Assembly (NCBI GenBank): GCA_032358255.1
Contig: JAULBX010005998.1
Location: 1-64,000, forward strand
DNA: 64,000 nucleotides
DNA from: Heterotrichella gracilis
Lineage: Eukaryota > Sar > Xanthophyceae > Tribonematales > Xanthonemataceae
Reading direction: 5' to 3'
Below the pieces are notes generated by a model. It was not told the DNA's origin. It made no database searches and worked only from the letters and a program-made list of their open reading frames with translations. Shown here piece after piece: positions 34,742-46,734 of this stretch (positions within the stretch are counted from its first letter, which is position 1; the number at the start of each line of letters is the position of its first letter). Both the position numbers and the translations under genes were made by a program.

Positions 34742-37700
34742 TTATAACTCTTCGGGTAAATAACATGCACGTAGATTCCATGCTGGTGTATAACCCAGTT
34801 TCATGCCCTTGGAGCATGCACTGCAGCCATATGCCTTTGTCGCGGCCGTCTCCGTTTGTGAAGCTATGTCAGAAATGCGCAGCTGTTCCTCAGACGGCAC
34901 GTCGCATGCGCCTTCTGCACACTGCAGCGTGTCACAGCTGACACACCGCGCAAGGTAGATATTTTCCTCCAATCCATGACTGCCAGTAATATAAATGTTG
35001 CCCCTGTCAGCCCACTGCCCATACACAAGGTTGGCTGGTGCTGTGCCTGCATCCTCATAGTACTCATTTGTGCCCCCGTGTACTACCTGCCATGGGTCTG
35101 GGTAATCCAGGGGAGGTAAGAGGGGTCGGGCTATCCACCCACTTGCCGAGCAGTTCATGCACCCAGCCTGCACATCAAAGCAATTGGGCCACTGTCAGAC
35201 ATGGGCACCCAGGTTGGCAGATGTGGCATGTCGCCCTGTCATCAGTATAGTGGCCCATGGGAGCTAAGGCCAAGTAACCTGGCTGATTGAGAACCATACA
35301 TTTAGTATATCAAAGGGTGCCAGGTACTATATAGTTTTCCCCCCTTCCTTTGCAACTTACAGTACATATATATCACCACTGCCTCAGGACCAACGTAGTA
35401 TGTGGGCTAATGGCATAAGTGCATCGCTACACAAGAACCACCTAGAGCATATTCACCCTATAACTTGACACCCTACCCAGGTCGAATGCCAAGCCACATG
35501 AGGAACATCATAGGTGCTGGCAATGAAACCATATGAGGCCATATGCACCATGACTTACAAGACCATATTGGAAAATGAAAATTTGTAATGTACCTACATG
35601 TGCATTATCTACCACCAGCTCACCTGCATGTCGCCCAGTCCGGCAGGATATGACCCACCCTCCACAGTATACGCCTCGATCACCCCTTGGCACCCATCCG
35701 CAGAGGGGCACATGAAGCCATCTTCACAGCTCACGCACCGGTACACAGTGCCAGCGCCAGAGGAGTACTCGCTGGGTACGCGCACATGCCCCGGTGGGCA
35801 CTGCTGGCAGCCCGTGGTGAGGGAACAGCCACCAGGGGCGCATCTCAGGTCCTCGCAGTCCAGGCAGCGCATGGGACCCTGGCTGTTACTGATGTAGAAT
35901 GGCGCTGGGCCAACATGGAAGGGCGGGCAGGCTTTACAGCCTCCTGGGAAGCTTTCCACGTTGCCGGAATACATCACGGGGTCTGTAACAACAAAGAGAA
36001 CCATGGTCACATACAAAATAAATAATAATAATAATAATAAGGTATGAAATAAGGTGCCCTTGGCCAAAGATTATCCAACATAAACTTTGCATGCACCTTA
36101 ATGACGCACTGTGCTACACAGGGTCGCCAATTATGGCTGCAAATGTCCATAATGAAAAATGACTCAAATGATTTTGTCTGGTTTGAGGGTCCCCACCCCC
36201 CAAATTACAGCCATTTATTTGCCATGCTGTTTTGATCAGTCGAAAACATCATTGGAGTCAGCTTGCTGAGACATCGATAAATCAGGTGTCATAAACACAA
36301 ATAGGAAAGTAAATACATAACTTTAACTACAAAAAATAAGGGGTAAATTGGACAAATCCTGGCATTTTCCCATCGTTTCTCCCTGTCAAATTGCGTTGAT
36401 GGATGCAGTTTTGTGTGGCAGCCCTGCAGGACTGGAAACATCCCCAAACCTTACATATTCTTGTAATATCTATATACGGTAACATCCAGAGAACCCCAAG
36501 TTGATACAAAGGAATTGATGATCACTTGATCATTTTGATTTAGGTGTGATGTAAAAACGGTTCATCGCCGTATAATCATCGCCGTATAATTATCACCCCA
36601 GGTGTAATCTGGCTGTGTTCCACGGACGCTTTCAGGTGTGTAAATGGCTATCTTACAGGATTTTGGATAGTCCCTGGCGAACCCTGACCGTTGGCAATGG
36701 CATGAGTACACCCCAAATGTTCCCAAGCATATGCATAGCATTCCTAGCCACTACATGACATCTTGATGTGACCATACAACTGACTCATGGCTGAAGGCAG
36801 TGCGGAAGAGCAGCATTGGGATCTCAACAGCATGGGTCGTAGATATGGTTTGCATGGTTTGGTTCTCACCTGGCACCTGGGCATCGTGACACTCCCCTTC
36901 AGCACATAGCAGGTCATCACACACCACTGCGCAGCTGCCCTGGGAATAGTATGGTTCATTAGGATAGTTGTACCGATCCTCCACATTGACCCAGTCAAAC
37001 GCAGTGTAAAGGTCTGTCAGAACCCTTCCCTCGGGACAGCCCACACATCCCAGGAATGGCTGGCAAGCAGGGACCATGCTGCTGCCACTATCGAGTGCCA
37101 AACTGGTGGCATTAAGGACCGCTTTGTCAGCTATGTCGACATCCACACCACTGCAGCCAAGCATTGAGGAGTTGCAACTCAAGCACACAACCTCCGGTGA
37201 TCTCATTGGGCCTTCATGGTTATCATACGAGGATTCTGTGGGAATGGCATCCGCAGGGCAGACAGGTATATCCTCTGTGGAAAGGCACTGCCCGAATGTG
37301 CCAAATGTCAGCGTGTAATTGGCTGCACACTCCACACAGGTTCCCGCGTCATCATCAGCGCAGCGTACGCAGATTGGTGCCACCGGTCCGAAGTTATAAC
37401 CAGACCCGATATCCGGGTTGACCTTGGCATAGCAGCTGCCAGCAGCGATACAGGTGGAAGGAAACTCCATTGCCATATCGTACAAGTCGACATCGGGAGG
37501 GAGGTAGCCTGGCCCACACCCTGCGCACAGCGTGGCGCCCCCCTCCCCTTCCAGGCACAGGGAGCAGCCGGTGAAGGTGGTGTTGAGCGGGTCACAGGGG
37601 ACCTGCAAAGGGGGGGGCATTCTGCATCAACGTGATATGAATACTTGCAGGTTGTAACTAAAGAAATGATGCGAGCATTAATAGGTGCTCTCCTGCATGT

Positions 37701-39443
37701 TGCATGTACACGCGTGATGAAGCTATGGATCATAAGGATGACAACAAGCGGCCAACAGCAAGCCACATATTGCTACCTGATGCAGTGCTGTGCGAATGCG
37801 CCTTGTGCTCAACATATGCGCCTCATGCTGTGCACCCCATGCCACCCTCGTGCTTACAATACTTTTAGGAGGGCTCGCATGTGCGTGTATCATGGAATAC
37901 ATGGAATTAGTTCACAAGGAATCACCGACTTCTTTATTGCAAGTGCATGAAATGACATGCCTCTATTCATGGAGCCAAGGCATTTGTTGTACATCGGATA
38001 AATAGCGCACCTCCTTTAAACAAGGCCCTGCATAGCCCTCGTAGTTGGAATTGTATGCCCCCTCATATTCAACCAAGAAGAAGATGAACTCGCTTGCCAG
38101 CTTGTAGCCTGGGCCACATTTCAGGCAAGCTCCGGAGGGGCCTGAGGCAGGAATGGCCAACAAATGTGTTGTGAGCAGCAATGTGAAGCATAGCAGCCCT
38201 AATAGTTGCGCCATGCAATGTGCATCATGTTTGCGAAGTAAACATCCCTGAAGCTTTCTTAAGTGGGATAAAACGACCGTGACAAGTACAATGATTATGG
38301 GTTCTCAGGAGAGGCTCCCAGATGGATCCAGGTACGTGCACATGCTTTCCAAGATATTCCTCCCGATAAAATCTTCAAATATCAGCTCTTTCAAAAACTC
38401 TTGATACCAATACAAAGCCCTTATGTGCACAAATCCTAAACCCCAAACAGTTTTTGTGCCGTGCAAGCTGCAGCTGCAGTCTAATTGGAACTCCAAGGGG
38501 ATTTGGATATTGTTGCAGTCCATGGTAAGGATGGGCAGGTTGCATATGGCTGCGAGGGGTTTGTGAGTGCGCGTATTTGCTGGCCACTGACCTGTTGATG
38601 CACATGCGCTGGCACTGGTAAGTGCTGCCAGGCCGCGTGCTGCCAGGTTGAAGTTGGAATTATTCGCAGCATCGGCTTGAGGGTGGTGGGCAAGGAGTGT
38701 GATGTTATTGTGTGCTGCCTGGCTGTGTGCTTGCTGCTTGAGGCGACGGTACTGGTCGTGGCCTTGGCTGGCCAGGTCACTGGTGGGTGAGGCACGGTGC
38801 CCTCTGGTGCAGGACAAGACTGCAGCCACATAACACAGTCACCTGCTGGCACCAGTACGATGCAAGCGCGGTGATGATAAACTAGTTAAAACTGGTTCGC
38901 TGTACAGTACAACGGCTTCCTCTATGCGTCTTCCAAAGGGCTGCCGTTCCATTGGAGCATGTACACATGTGGTGATCATGCCTGATGCTTTGGCACAGAT
39001 ACTCATATGCAGCTGTGAATAGTTGTATGGCTTTTTTATAACCTCTGCACGGATGCATTGTGGCGAGAACCACCCGGGGTCGTCAACACACATGCATGCA
39101 AGCATATGACGGGCCGTCAATGACTCCACCCAAACACACGCACTCGTTGCACTGGCGCACTGAATGCACCAAGCACGGCGTGCGGACACTGGGTGGTTAG
39201 GGTCTGTGAGCATCTCACCTATGCACTCTTTCCAAATTCCCTATTACGTACCGCAGATTATCAGCAGGATAACCGAAGAAGACAACTGTTGCCCTTATGC
39301 TTATGCATATCCCCAAGCCCGGCATGGCTGCAGACGAGGGTCGGCAAACAGTACCATGCAACCCATGCTCACTAAAACGTACCGCAGAATAGCAGGACTA
39401 GCGGTATCGCCAGCTGTTGCCGCGACGTCTTGGTTCGCGCCAT
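34742..39443 (-). CDS. CRP-6, complete cysteine-rich secreted protein, about 645 aa
   Basis: Six exons on the minus strand: E0 39383-39443, E1 38592-38819, E2 38011-38141, E3 36870-37602, E4 35624-35982, E5 34742-35167. All lengths fit the family phases and no stop or frameshift is seen. E0 (MARTKTSRQQLAIPLVLLFC) is nearly the same as in CRP-2, with matching sequence just upstream of the ATG, so CRP-2 and CRP-6 form a 5' subclass. E3 keeps VPCDPLNTTFTGC, CVECAAN, CNSSMLGCSGVDVDIAD, ACQPFLGC and GSCAVVCDDLLCAEGECHD. E4 has FPGGCKACPPFH, GPMRCLDCEDLRC and CEDGFMC. E5 begins AGCMNCSASGW (Ala in place of the usual Val) and ends in a Glu-rich tail. No membrane anchor or GPI-like tail is visible. 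Function unknown. Confidence 0.85.
36018..36042. repeat. AAT trinucleotide microsatellite
   Basis: About seven tandem AAT units just upstream of exon E4 of CRP-6. Simple-sequence repeat. Confidence 0.8.
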
Positions 39444-41199
39444 CACCGTCACATGTCACCAGGGTGGCACCAGCGCCCAACAAAACAAATAGGTCGTGCG
39501 AGCAGTAGAACCTCACCCCAGACGGGAAACTTCACGACAATATCGCACGGCGAAACTAGCGAGACAGCATCAGTGTGCTTGCAGGAATACTGCAGGCGTA
39601 TATGTTGCCTGATGCACCCAGCCAGTAGTGACTGTTGTCGCCCTTAAACACAGGAAAAGCCAAATAATAACCTTCACAGATAGTGAGCGAAAGGCGTTTG
39701 CACCTTGCTACCAGGCTGACTCTATTCCTCTCACTGATAGAGCCTATATAGAGCTACGTCACCCATCAGTGGATACGGTGCACCGCCAAGGATACGGTGA
39801 TACCCGCGGCCTGGCAGCATGGTGTGTACTAGTGGCATAGCCTTTCACTGGAGTTTCAGTCGCGAAATAGCCCTTAGTAAACCATCCTTTGAGTGGCAAA
39901 AAAACCAACAAGTAGGCCGGCCGGAATGCAGGTGTGCCCCGCCCAGGGACCCAATTGCAATATGGTGAAACCATGCCTGTGAAACCCTGCCCCGTTGTGG
40001 CGTAACCCTCAGCTGTGCCAAATATCACTGCTACATGCCACACCATAACAGTTTCAAGCGAGTGCTGATGTGCCCTACAAGAAAGAGGTTGTTTCCAAGG
40101 TTTGTGGTCCCTATCGACGACCATCACGACGGTTTAGGACTCTTAAGTTGAGAGAAGTGAGACTTGCCCAGCTTGTTCTCCTCTTAATGTTGCGTACAAA
40201 CCCAGCCTGTTGTGTCATGGGTAGAGAGTTGTGTTGTGGCCTGTATGAGGGTAAAGGGTTCCTCTTAATTAGGGTTTAGGGTTTTGGTTGGTGCATCTGT
40301 TGTACCATGGATGGTGGCCCGATGCCAAGTGCAGCCATAGCTGCTATAACAGCTCTGATAGCTGCTGCTACTCAGAGCTGCAGTATGCACCCTTCACGCT
40401 CTTCTGCACATAGTCAGCCCGTTGTCAAGATAAGACCTTCAATGCGCCTATGTCTGTGTCAACACTTGACCAGGTGGTCTGCTAGATCCTGCTCGTGTTA
40501 TCAGTTGGCTCTATAGATAAGGTTGTCACCCTTTCGGATTCGCCAATGTCTTGTTCTGGCCCCATACATATATGCATGCATTAAGGATATCCGTATGCAA
40601 GCATATCTTCACGACGCTGGTCTGATCAGTTGCCTCTCGTTCAAAGGGCATTAATTACAGGCAAGTAAAAATCCAGATGATATCAGTAAAACCCAAAAGT
40701 ATAGGCAGTCCAAACGCATTCCATGTATGCACTTTCAACTACTGCGCACAGTTGGCCGGGGACGTTCTTGCCACCACTGCAGTTTGTTTGCACGGAACCC
40801 CTCCTTTGAGATGCATTGTCAAAACCCTTCCAAGGCAGTTGCCCAACCCTGCCTCACTCCTTGCACATCAGGTTGCAAGCACCTGATGTGTGATGACTGC
40901 AAACAGGGAGTTTTCAAAGGCGCACTGCCACCCCTACTATGAGCTTTAGCGAGCTGGAACCAAGGCAGCAGAGCCGATGACATTTGCCGACAAGATTTGA
41001 ACCCGCGCAATATCAGCAGCGCCAACCCCACACGTGCCTACCAGCAGTGGAGCTGGTAGCAGCAGTGCAGCCCTGACATGGCGTGTGCCTAGCACGAAAC
41101 GCAGACGCCTTGCCTCTTACCTGCCGCAGCCCTAGTGCCTGACCGGTGCCGCCGGGTTTGAACCCCTGGGCTCCCGCCGAAGCAGCGGCCCCACCCACC
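39444..41199. other. Divergent spacer between CRP-6 and GT8-DUF3431 B
   Basis: About 1.75 kb with two start sites facing away from each other. The 50-60 bases upstream of the CRP-6 ATG match CRP-2. No exon is supported elsewhere. TTTAGGG-like units lie near 40266-40280. Confidence 0.4.
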
Positions 41200-44100
41200 A
41201 TGGCGCGGCCCACAGCCCCCCCCTCTCGCCCCCTGGGTTTTATCCACCCCCTGGCGGTCCTGCTGCTGCTGATCACGGGCAGTATCATGGCATGGCGCAT
41301 GCTGGTGGTGGACAGTGGGTTCAGTGCTGGGCATGGCGCTGGGTCCCACCACGTGACGCTCAAGGGGCCTGAAACACACAGTGGGAATGAGCAGGTAAGG
41401 GTGTGGGGATGAGGGAGTAGGGGTTATCGGTTAGGGTTTGGTAAGGGTTGGGGCATGGTGGCATCGCATACATACAGCAACAGATGGGCACTGCTGGCTA
41501 CTCAATATGCACTGGGCGCCGAGTGCACAACCAGCAGTGTGTCACATGCATTCCTTGGGTGCAACAGCGCACGCTCCTATTGTAGAGGTCTCCACACACA
41601 CACATTGGGTCACACACGTCGAATAATACAATCATCACAAGGTAACCTGGCTGCGCAGCTTGCCCATTTGTACAGCCTGGTGGTCACCACCTGGCTGTGG
41701 GCAGTGCACATCCCCGATGCACATTTTTTCACGGCGGTTAGGAATAAGAATGAGAATAGGCTTTGCTGCTCATCATCCTTGTGCACCACCGGTGTTAATA
41801 CCTGCCTGGCCACATTCTGATTAGAGGGCCTACATAACATGGCATGCATTACCACCCTACCACCCTCACGCCCTTGCAGTCCATTAAATTGCTGACGGCT
41901 TGCATTCCCCCCCTTAATCTTGCACATCCCCCCTTCTCTCACAGTCCCATTGGCTGGACCTGCACCCCCCTCCTCCTGGCTCCTGCCTGTCCTCGGATGA
42001 GAGCGGGGCCCTCCAGTGGGTGGCGGCAGAGAAACCCCCGTATGTGGGGCGCACAGCGGTGGCAACCCTAATGTACAGCGACGCGGCGCTGCCACGTGAG
42101 TTGATGATGGGGGGCAGGCACTTGTGCAATAGTGATTGTGGGTGTGTCTGTGGTGGGCATGAAACGTCTTACCACGCTCGACGCTGCTTGAGTGTGGTGG
42201 GTGGGTGGTGGGAATGGGTTGGGGAGTGCGCTGGGTATGGTTGAGTGGTGTGGTCAATGGGGTAAAGTGGCGCTGCATTGTGGGTGCTAGATTTTTGTGT
42301 CGTGTTGAGGGTTGTTGGCCCTGCGGCACCCCTCTACCTGTACAGGCCGCCACCACAGCTCTAGCTAAGGTCGAGGCACCCCTGCCCCCCACCCACCCTA
42401 CCCCACCCCCCTCCCTCGGTACCTCACACACTGTACCTACGAATAACCCTTAGCTAGGGTCGCTATGTACGCTATGCCTCTGTACGCCAACCGCCCCACC
42501 CCCCTCCTTCAGGTGTTCTTGCCACCCTTGAGAGCTGGCGCGTGTTCCGCCCCCATCTGGCACATCATGACTTTGTGGTGCTGATGCTGCCGGGGGTGGC
42601 GGGGTGGGAGGCGGCGGGGCAGCTGCAGAGGAGGTGGGGGATGGACTGTGGTGTGCCACTCGTGTGCATCCACATGTCCCACATGGGTGCATGTGGACCT
42701 AGATGTGGCCTCACATGACCCACATTGACAATGTTACGTTCACATGGATGCACATGGGTTACACCAACAATGATCCATGTGTGCATGCTGCTTAGAACAC
42801 AGGATACATATAGATGCCTTGGTACATAAATTCGTGACGGTTGTACATGCGCAGCGCTTGCAGTGGCATGGTTAGAGAGCAGGTGGTGACATCAGGGTGT
42901 CACCACATCACATTCACATGAAATTGTTGCAGTCTAGTACCAGGAGGACTTCTATTAGCATGCAAGAGGCTGGATTCCAGCTTTGCCACACTCGAAGTTC
43001 TACGCTCCAACAGAACTGCCTTGAACACGTTTTCCCAGTGCAATCCTTTTGCAGCAGCTCCCTCAAACGAAACCCTGCATCCCCATGCACCCCTAATCCC
43101 CACAACCTCCCACCCACCCCCACATCCCAGGGGCGCTATCCTCAAGTTCATCTACGGCGTGGGCCACCCCAAATCGGTGCCGGGCTGCGCGGGCGTGCCC
43201 TGGGGTGTGTGTATGTCCAAGCTGAGGGTGTGGCAGATGGAGGAGTACGACAGGGTGTTGTTTGTGGCCCTGGGGGCGGTTGCGCTGCGCCCATTTGGGG
43301 AGCTGTTCCACCTGTGCGGGGAGGCGGTGGGAGCGGTGGGGATTGCAGATTTTGCCAAAGGCCCAGAGGGAATGGTCACTGGAGGTAGGAGGCTTCCACA
43401 CGTGGTGCAAACCATACGTGGCAAAGTAAAAACTGCTCTTGATGCTGTATTGGTATGCACTGCTGGCATTGGATGCAGCGCTAGATATGGAGGGCTGCCT
43501 GACTGCAGGCGCACATGCAATTGAGATCGTGAGTTGCTTTCATGCGTTCAAGCACTACAGCCAGATGTACATTTGCCATGGTATAGTATGTGCCACCTAG
43601 CTCTTGGCAGGCCCGTTTCTGAAACATGCAATGGGAAGTCAGTTACATCTGTGGACACTGCAGATGCTGCATGCGGGCCTTGTGGGGGAGGGCATCTGCC
43701 AATTCATGATGGCCTTAACAGTCTGGATATGTTGGATGAACTGCGGTCGCTGCATGAATGATCACTTGTGCTATCGTCCCCCTCCTCACCACAGCCACGA
43801 CGAAAATGTCCAACTATTACTCCCCCCCTCCTTCCTGCAGACGTGTTCCTTGCGACCCCCTCCCCCTCCACCTACCTCTCCCTCACCGCCACCCTGTCAG
43901 CCGCCAACTTCAGCCACCTGCAATTGGCGGACAATGCGCTGATCACTCAGGTGCTGGACCAAGGGGGGCGGCTGTGGCGGCAGGGGGCGACATCGGCCCT
44001 GTGTGCGGGCTGCAGCACCAAGGCGTGTGAGGGATGCTGGAAGAATTACGAGTAGGTGGAGCCCTAGCTGGGGATTGTACCAACTCCCCGGTGTCATTAA

Positions 44101-45704
44101 AGTAGATGCTTCACTGCTTATCATTCGTTGGTTGTAAGGGACTTTTGGGGCTTTCACACATTGCGCATGATGCCAAGCTTGTTGTTGTGCTCAACAATAC
44201 CGTCTCATCCTGGCTTGCCCTTACCTTGCAGGCTCATATGAGCATCAAATTATTGCGTGTATAAGAACTAATCCACTTGCCCAGTTTGCCCCTTTTTAAG
44301 TGACTTATCCTCTTTCCACAGGTCCCAGCCCGCCTCCCTGCGTGCTCGTGCCCCCCTTGCGGTGTACGACCACAACCTGCAGGGGATGACACCCGAGGAG
44401 GTCATGCGCACAGTCATGGCCAGCAGGGCATACTTCCTGGTGCCCTCAGGGGCATCCGGGGGTGAGCTGCGGGGACTGCAAATGGTTCTGGGGACCATGG
44501 AGGCTGCCACCGCTGTCCAGCAGTTCTTGAACCATGCGGTGGAGCCCAGTGAACAGGTGAGACCCTTCAACAATGCATTGCTGTAGGTTGCAAGAAGTTA
44601 GCATTCTGACTTTAATCAAGGCTGTGGGCTGCATCTTTTATTATACATACCTGTTTGATCTGTGGGGGCATTCAAGTGCATGCCCATTGCCCTGCAAGTG
44701 TTTGTCGGTCCTTCCAAAACACATCCCCAGCACTCTACACTCAACTCTTTCCTTACCACATGCAGGTGGCAACCCCCCTCAATGCCACGGCGCTGCTGCA
44801 AGAGGTGGAGGAGGACAACGAGCAGCTCATGGCTTCAGAGCTGCAACAGGGGTACGTCCCGCAGCCTCGACTCGACACAGTTGACGGTAGCTGCTCCCCA
44901 CCGCCAGTAGCTGTCATCCTGCCACGCGCAGTGGTGCCAGAGGCAGCTGAAGCCTTCCTGGGCCTCAACATCCCTGTGTATGTGTGCAACCCCGAGTCCA
45001 CCACCTGCAAGACCGGGCCCTCTTCCATAAGCCGGGAGGCGGGTGCCTACCTGTCTTTCATCATCAACAACTACCACTGCCTGCCTGACATGATGATCTT
45101 CATCCACGGCCACATGGCCCCCACGTGGCACCAGGAGGCGCACCTGGACACCATCATGGCAAACACATGCTTCAGGACGGAATACAAGAACTTCAACGTG
45201 CTGCTGAACCAGGACTGGAGGTATGTGGGTGCTAAGATGCCTGGGTGGGTCAGAAACAGATGCAAGGTGCTCATAAAAGCAAAATCAGCTGCCTGGGAGC
45301 AGTGGATTGGCAACTTCCTGGGTCCTGAGCCGCCCAAATTCCAGGGCCCATGCTGCGCCCAATTCATGGTGCAGCGGGAGCGGGTGGTTGCCAGGCCTGT
45401 GGAACTGTATCAAGCTGCATATGATTACGTCACCAACAAAGGGTATGATGCTACCGTGGTGATGGAGGTCCTGTGGCAGCGCATCATGGATCAGCCAGAG
45501 GTGTTGTTTCCGGATCTTTTCACTGACAAGGTGTATAATGATTCCAAGAGAAATGGGCCGGTGAGGATCCCGGCAGCGATGCTGAAAGCGTATCGGGAGA
45601 AGGGGTGCGACAAGAACAATCTGGGGTTGCTGAGTTATTTGCGGACGCTCAATACAACGTGGCAATTTTTTGGTCACAACAATGCTACTCGCATGGACAT
45701 TTAA
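41200..45704 (+). CDS. GT8-like / DUF3431 fusion protein B, type II membrane protein, about 701 aa
   Basis: Seven exons: 41200-41394, 41945-42095, 42513-42633, 43131-43384, 43841-44051, 44322-44556, 44766-45704, each matching an exon of paralogue A. The ATG gives MARPTAPPSRPLGF, then an anchor (HPLAVLLLLITGSIMAW). The stalk is short and lacks the 7-residue repeats of A. The GT8-like part has VGRTAVATLMYS, LRVWQMEEYDRVLFVALG (A202-L203-G204 where GT8 enzymes have DxD) and GDVFLATPSPSTYLSLTATL. The last exon carries the DUF3431-like domain (YLSFIINNYHCLPD, FIHGHMAPTWHQEAHLD, CCAQFMVQRERVVARP). DNA identity with A is high in exons and low in introns, so the duplication is not very recent. The same DxD loss in both copies suggests it predates the duplication. 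Confidence 0.85.
44572..44668 (+). repeat. Intron 6 segment duplicated at 51158-51254
   Basis: A 97-bp stretch of intron 6 of fusion protein B recurs in the CRP-7/CRP-8 interval with two mismatches by eye. It is the donor or sibling of that copy. Confidence 0.85.
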
Positions 45705-46152
45705 TCCACAACTTAAATTGCGCTCACAGGCCATAGTATCAGGTTCATGGCTATAATGTATCATACACCTTTCCACGCTTTCTACCCTATTTGCAGCATT
45801 TTTCCAGCTCGATATGATGCGGTACTTAAAAGTTTATCATTATTGCGCCCATCAGAAAATATCTTATTGATGACCAGTGACTTTCCGGTAGTCCCACAAT
45901 TGCACGAAACTCATGGCGTGTGCATGTTGTTGGCTACTTTACCAGACTGCTGATCAGTAGATCCAGACCTGAGGACAAGCTGCGACTTGGACTAAGTTGG
46001 ACTCGTGACATGCAGATGCAATGAGTGAATGTCTGAACGCTGCCATGACTTTGTGACTCTCCTGCTATGCGCACGAGCTCGCCAAAGGAGGCTTGCCTGT
46101 TGTGGTATTGTAGAGAACCAAAGAAACGAAGCATTGTGGTAAAGCTACTGTG
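45705..46152. other. Spacer between GT8-DUF3431 B and CRP-7
   Basis: Contains the 3' UTR region of the GT gene; parts recur, diverged, at 54826-54990. No exon is supported. Confidence 0.4.
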
Positions 46153-46734
46153 CATCTTACTATATATGCATGCATCGTGAGGCAGAAGTGCTCTCACTGC
46201 ATGCCAGCGGCTGCCTTCAGCCTGAGGTTAGACTACATGGGAGACTTGCCAACTTGCGGGGGATTTTTGGTTGGGTGGGCCACCTGTCACAGGCCTTTCA
46301 CTGAAAGTCTATCCTTGTCAAACTCTGCAAGTACAGTACTTTGTTCAGGAAACCCTTCAGGGCCGCGTGACGCAGCCAGTGACGTTGCAGTGCATATGCA
46401 TTGGCAGCGGCCTCGAGCCGTTGTACTGGAAACACGTACAGACTCAGCCTGGCAGAAATGGTAGAAGTCTAAACCTGATGTTCTACTTCGTGCAGTGGAC
46501 TCACGTGTTCAAGGTCGACAACAGACAAGTCTTACAACTGTGTACAACGGGGTGCATCAGGCACTAGATACGCCTGATACGGTTGTCCTATACTGGCAAG
46601 CAAAGCAGAACTCTGGCGCCAACTTGAAGCTTTCTAGCAATTGGCAAAACAACCACTCAATTTTCTTCTCCTGGGAGTAGTAACCACTGCGACCGTTTTT
46701 TTGTTGGGCGCTGGTGCCACCCTGTGTGACGGTG
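46153..46734 (+). promoter_or_regulatory. Conserved 5' block of CRP-7 with TATA-like element
   Basis: The distal end (46153-46175) is CATCTTACTATATATGCATG plus CAT. The same string occurs about 590 bp upstream of the CRP-9 ATG and, with one change, about 560 bp upstream of the CRP-3 ATG. Further matches include TTTCACTGAAAGTCTATCC, GTGACG...GTGACGTTGCAG and AGATACGCCTGATACGG. Copies differ by indels that break any shared reading frame, which favours promoter plus 5' UTR. Confidence 0.55.

Noticed and set aside
40960-41170. tRNA-like TTCAAATC/TTTGAACC strings
   Set aside because: The flanking bases do not form a T stem, acceptor stem or anticodon arm.
41610-42431. 273-codon minus-strand open frame
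   Set aside because: Antisense to exon 2 and introns of GT8-DUF3431 B; Pro/His/Thr-rich low-complexity shadow.
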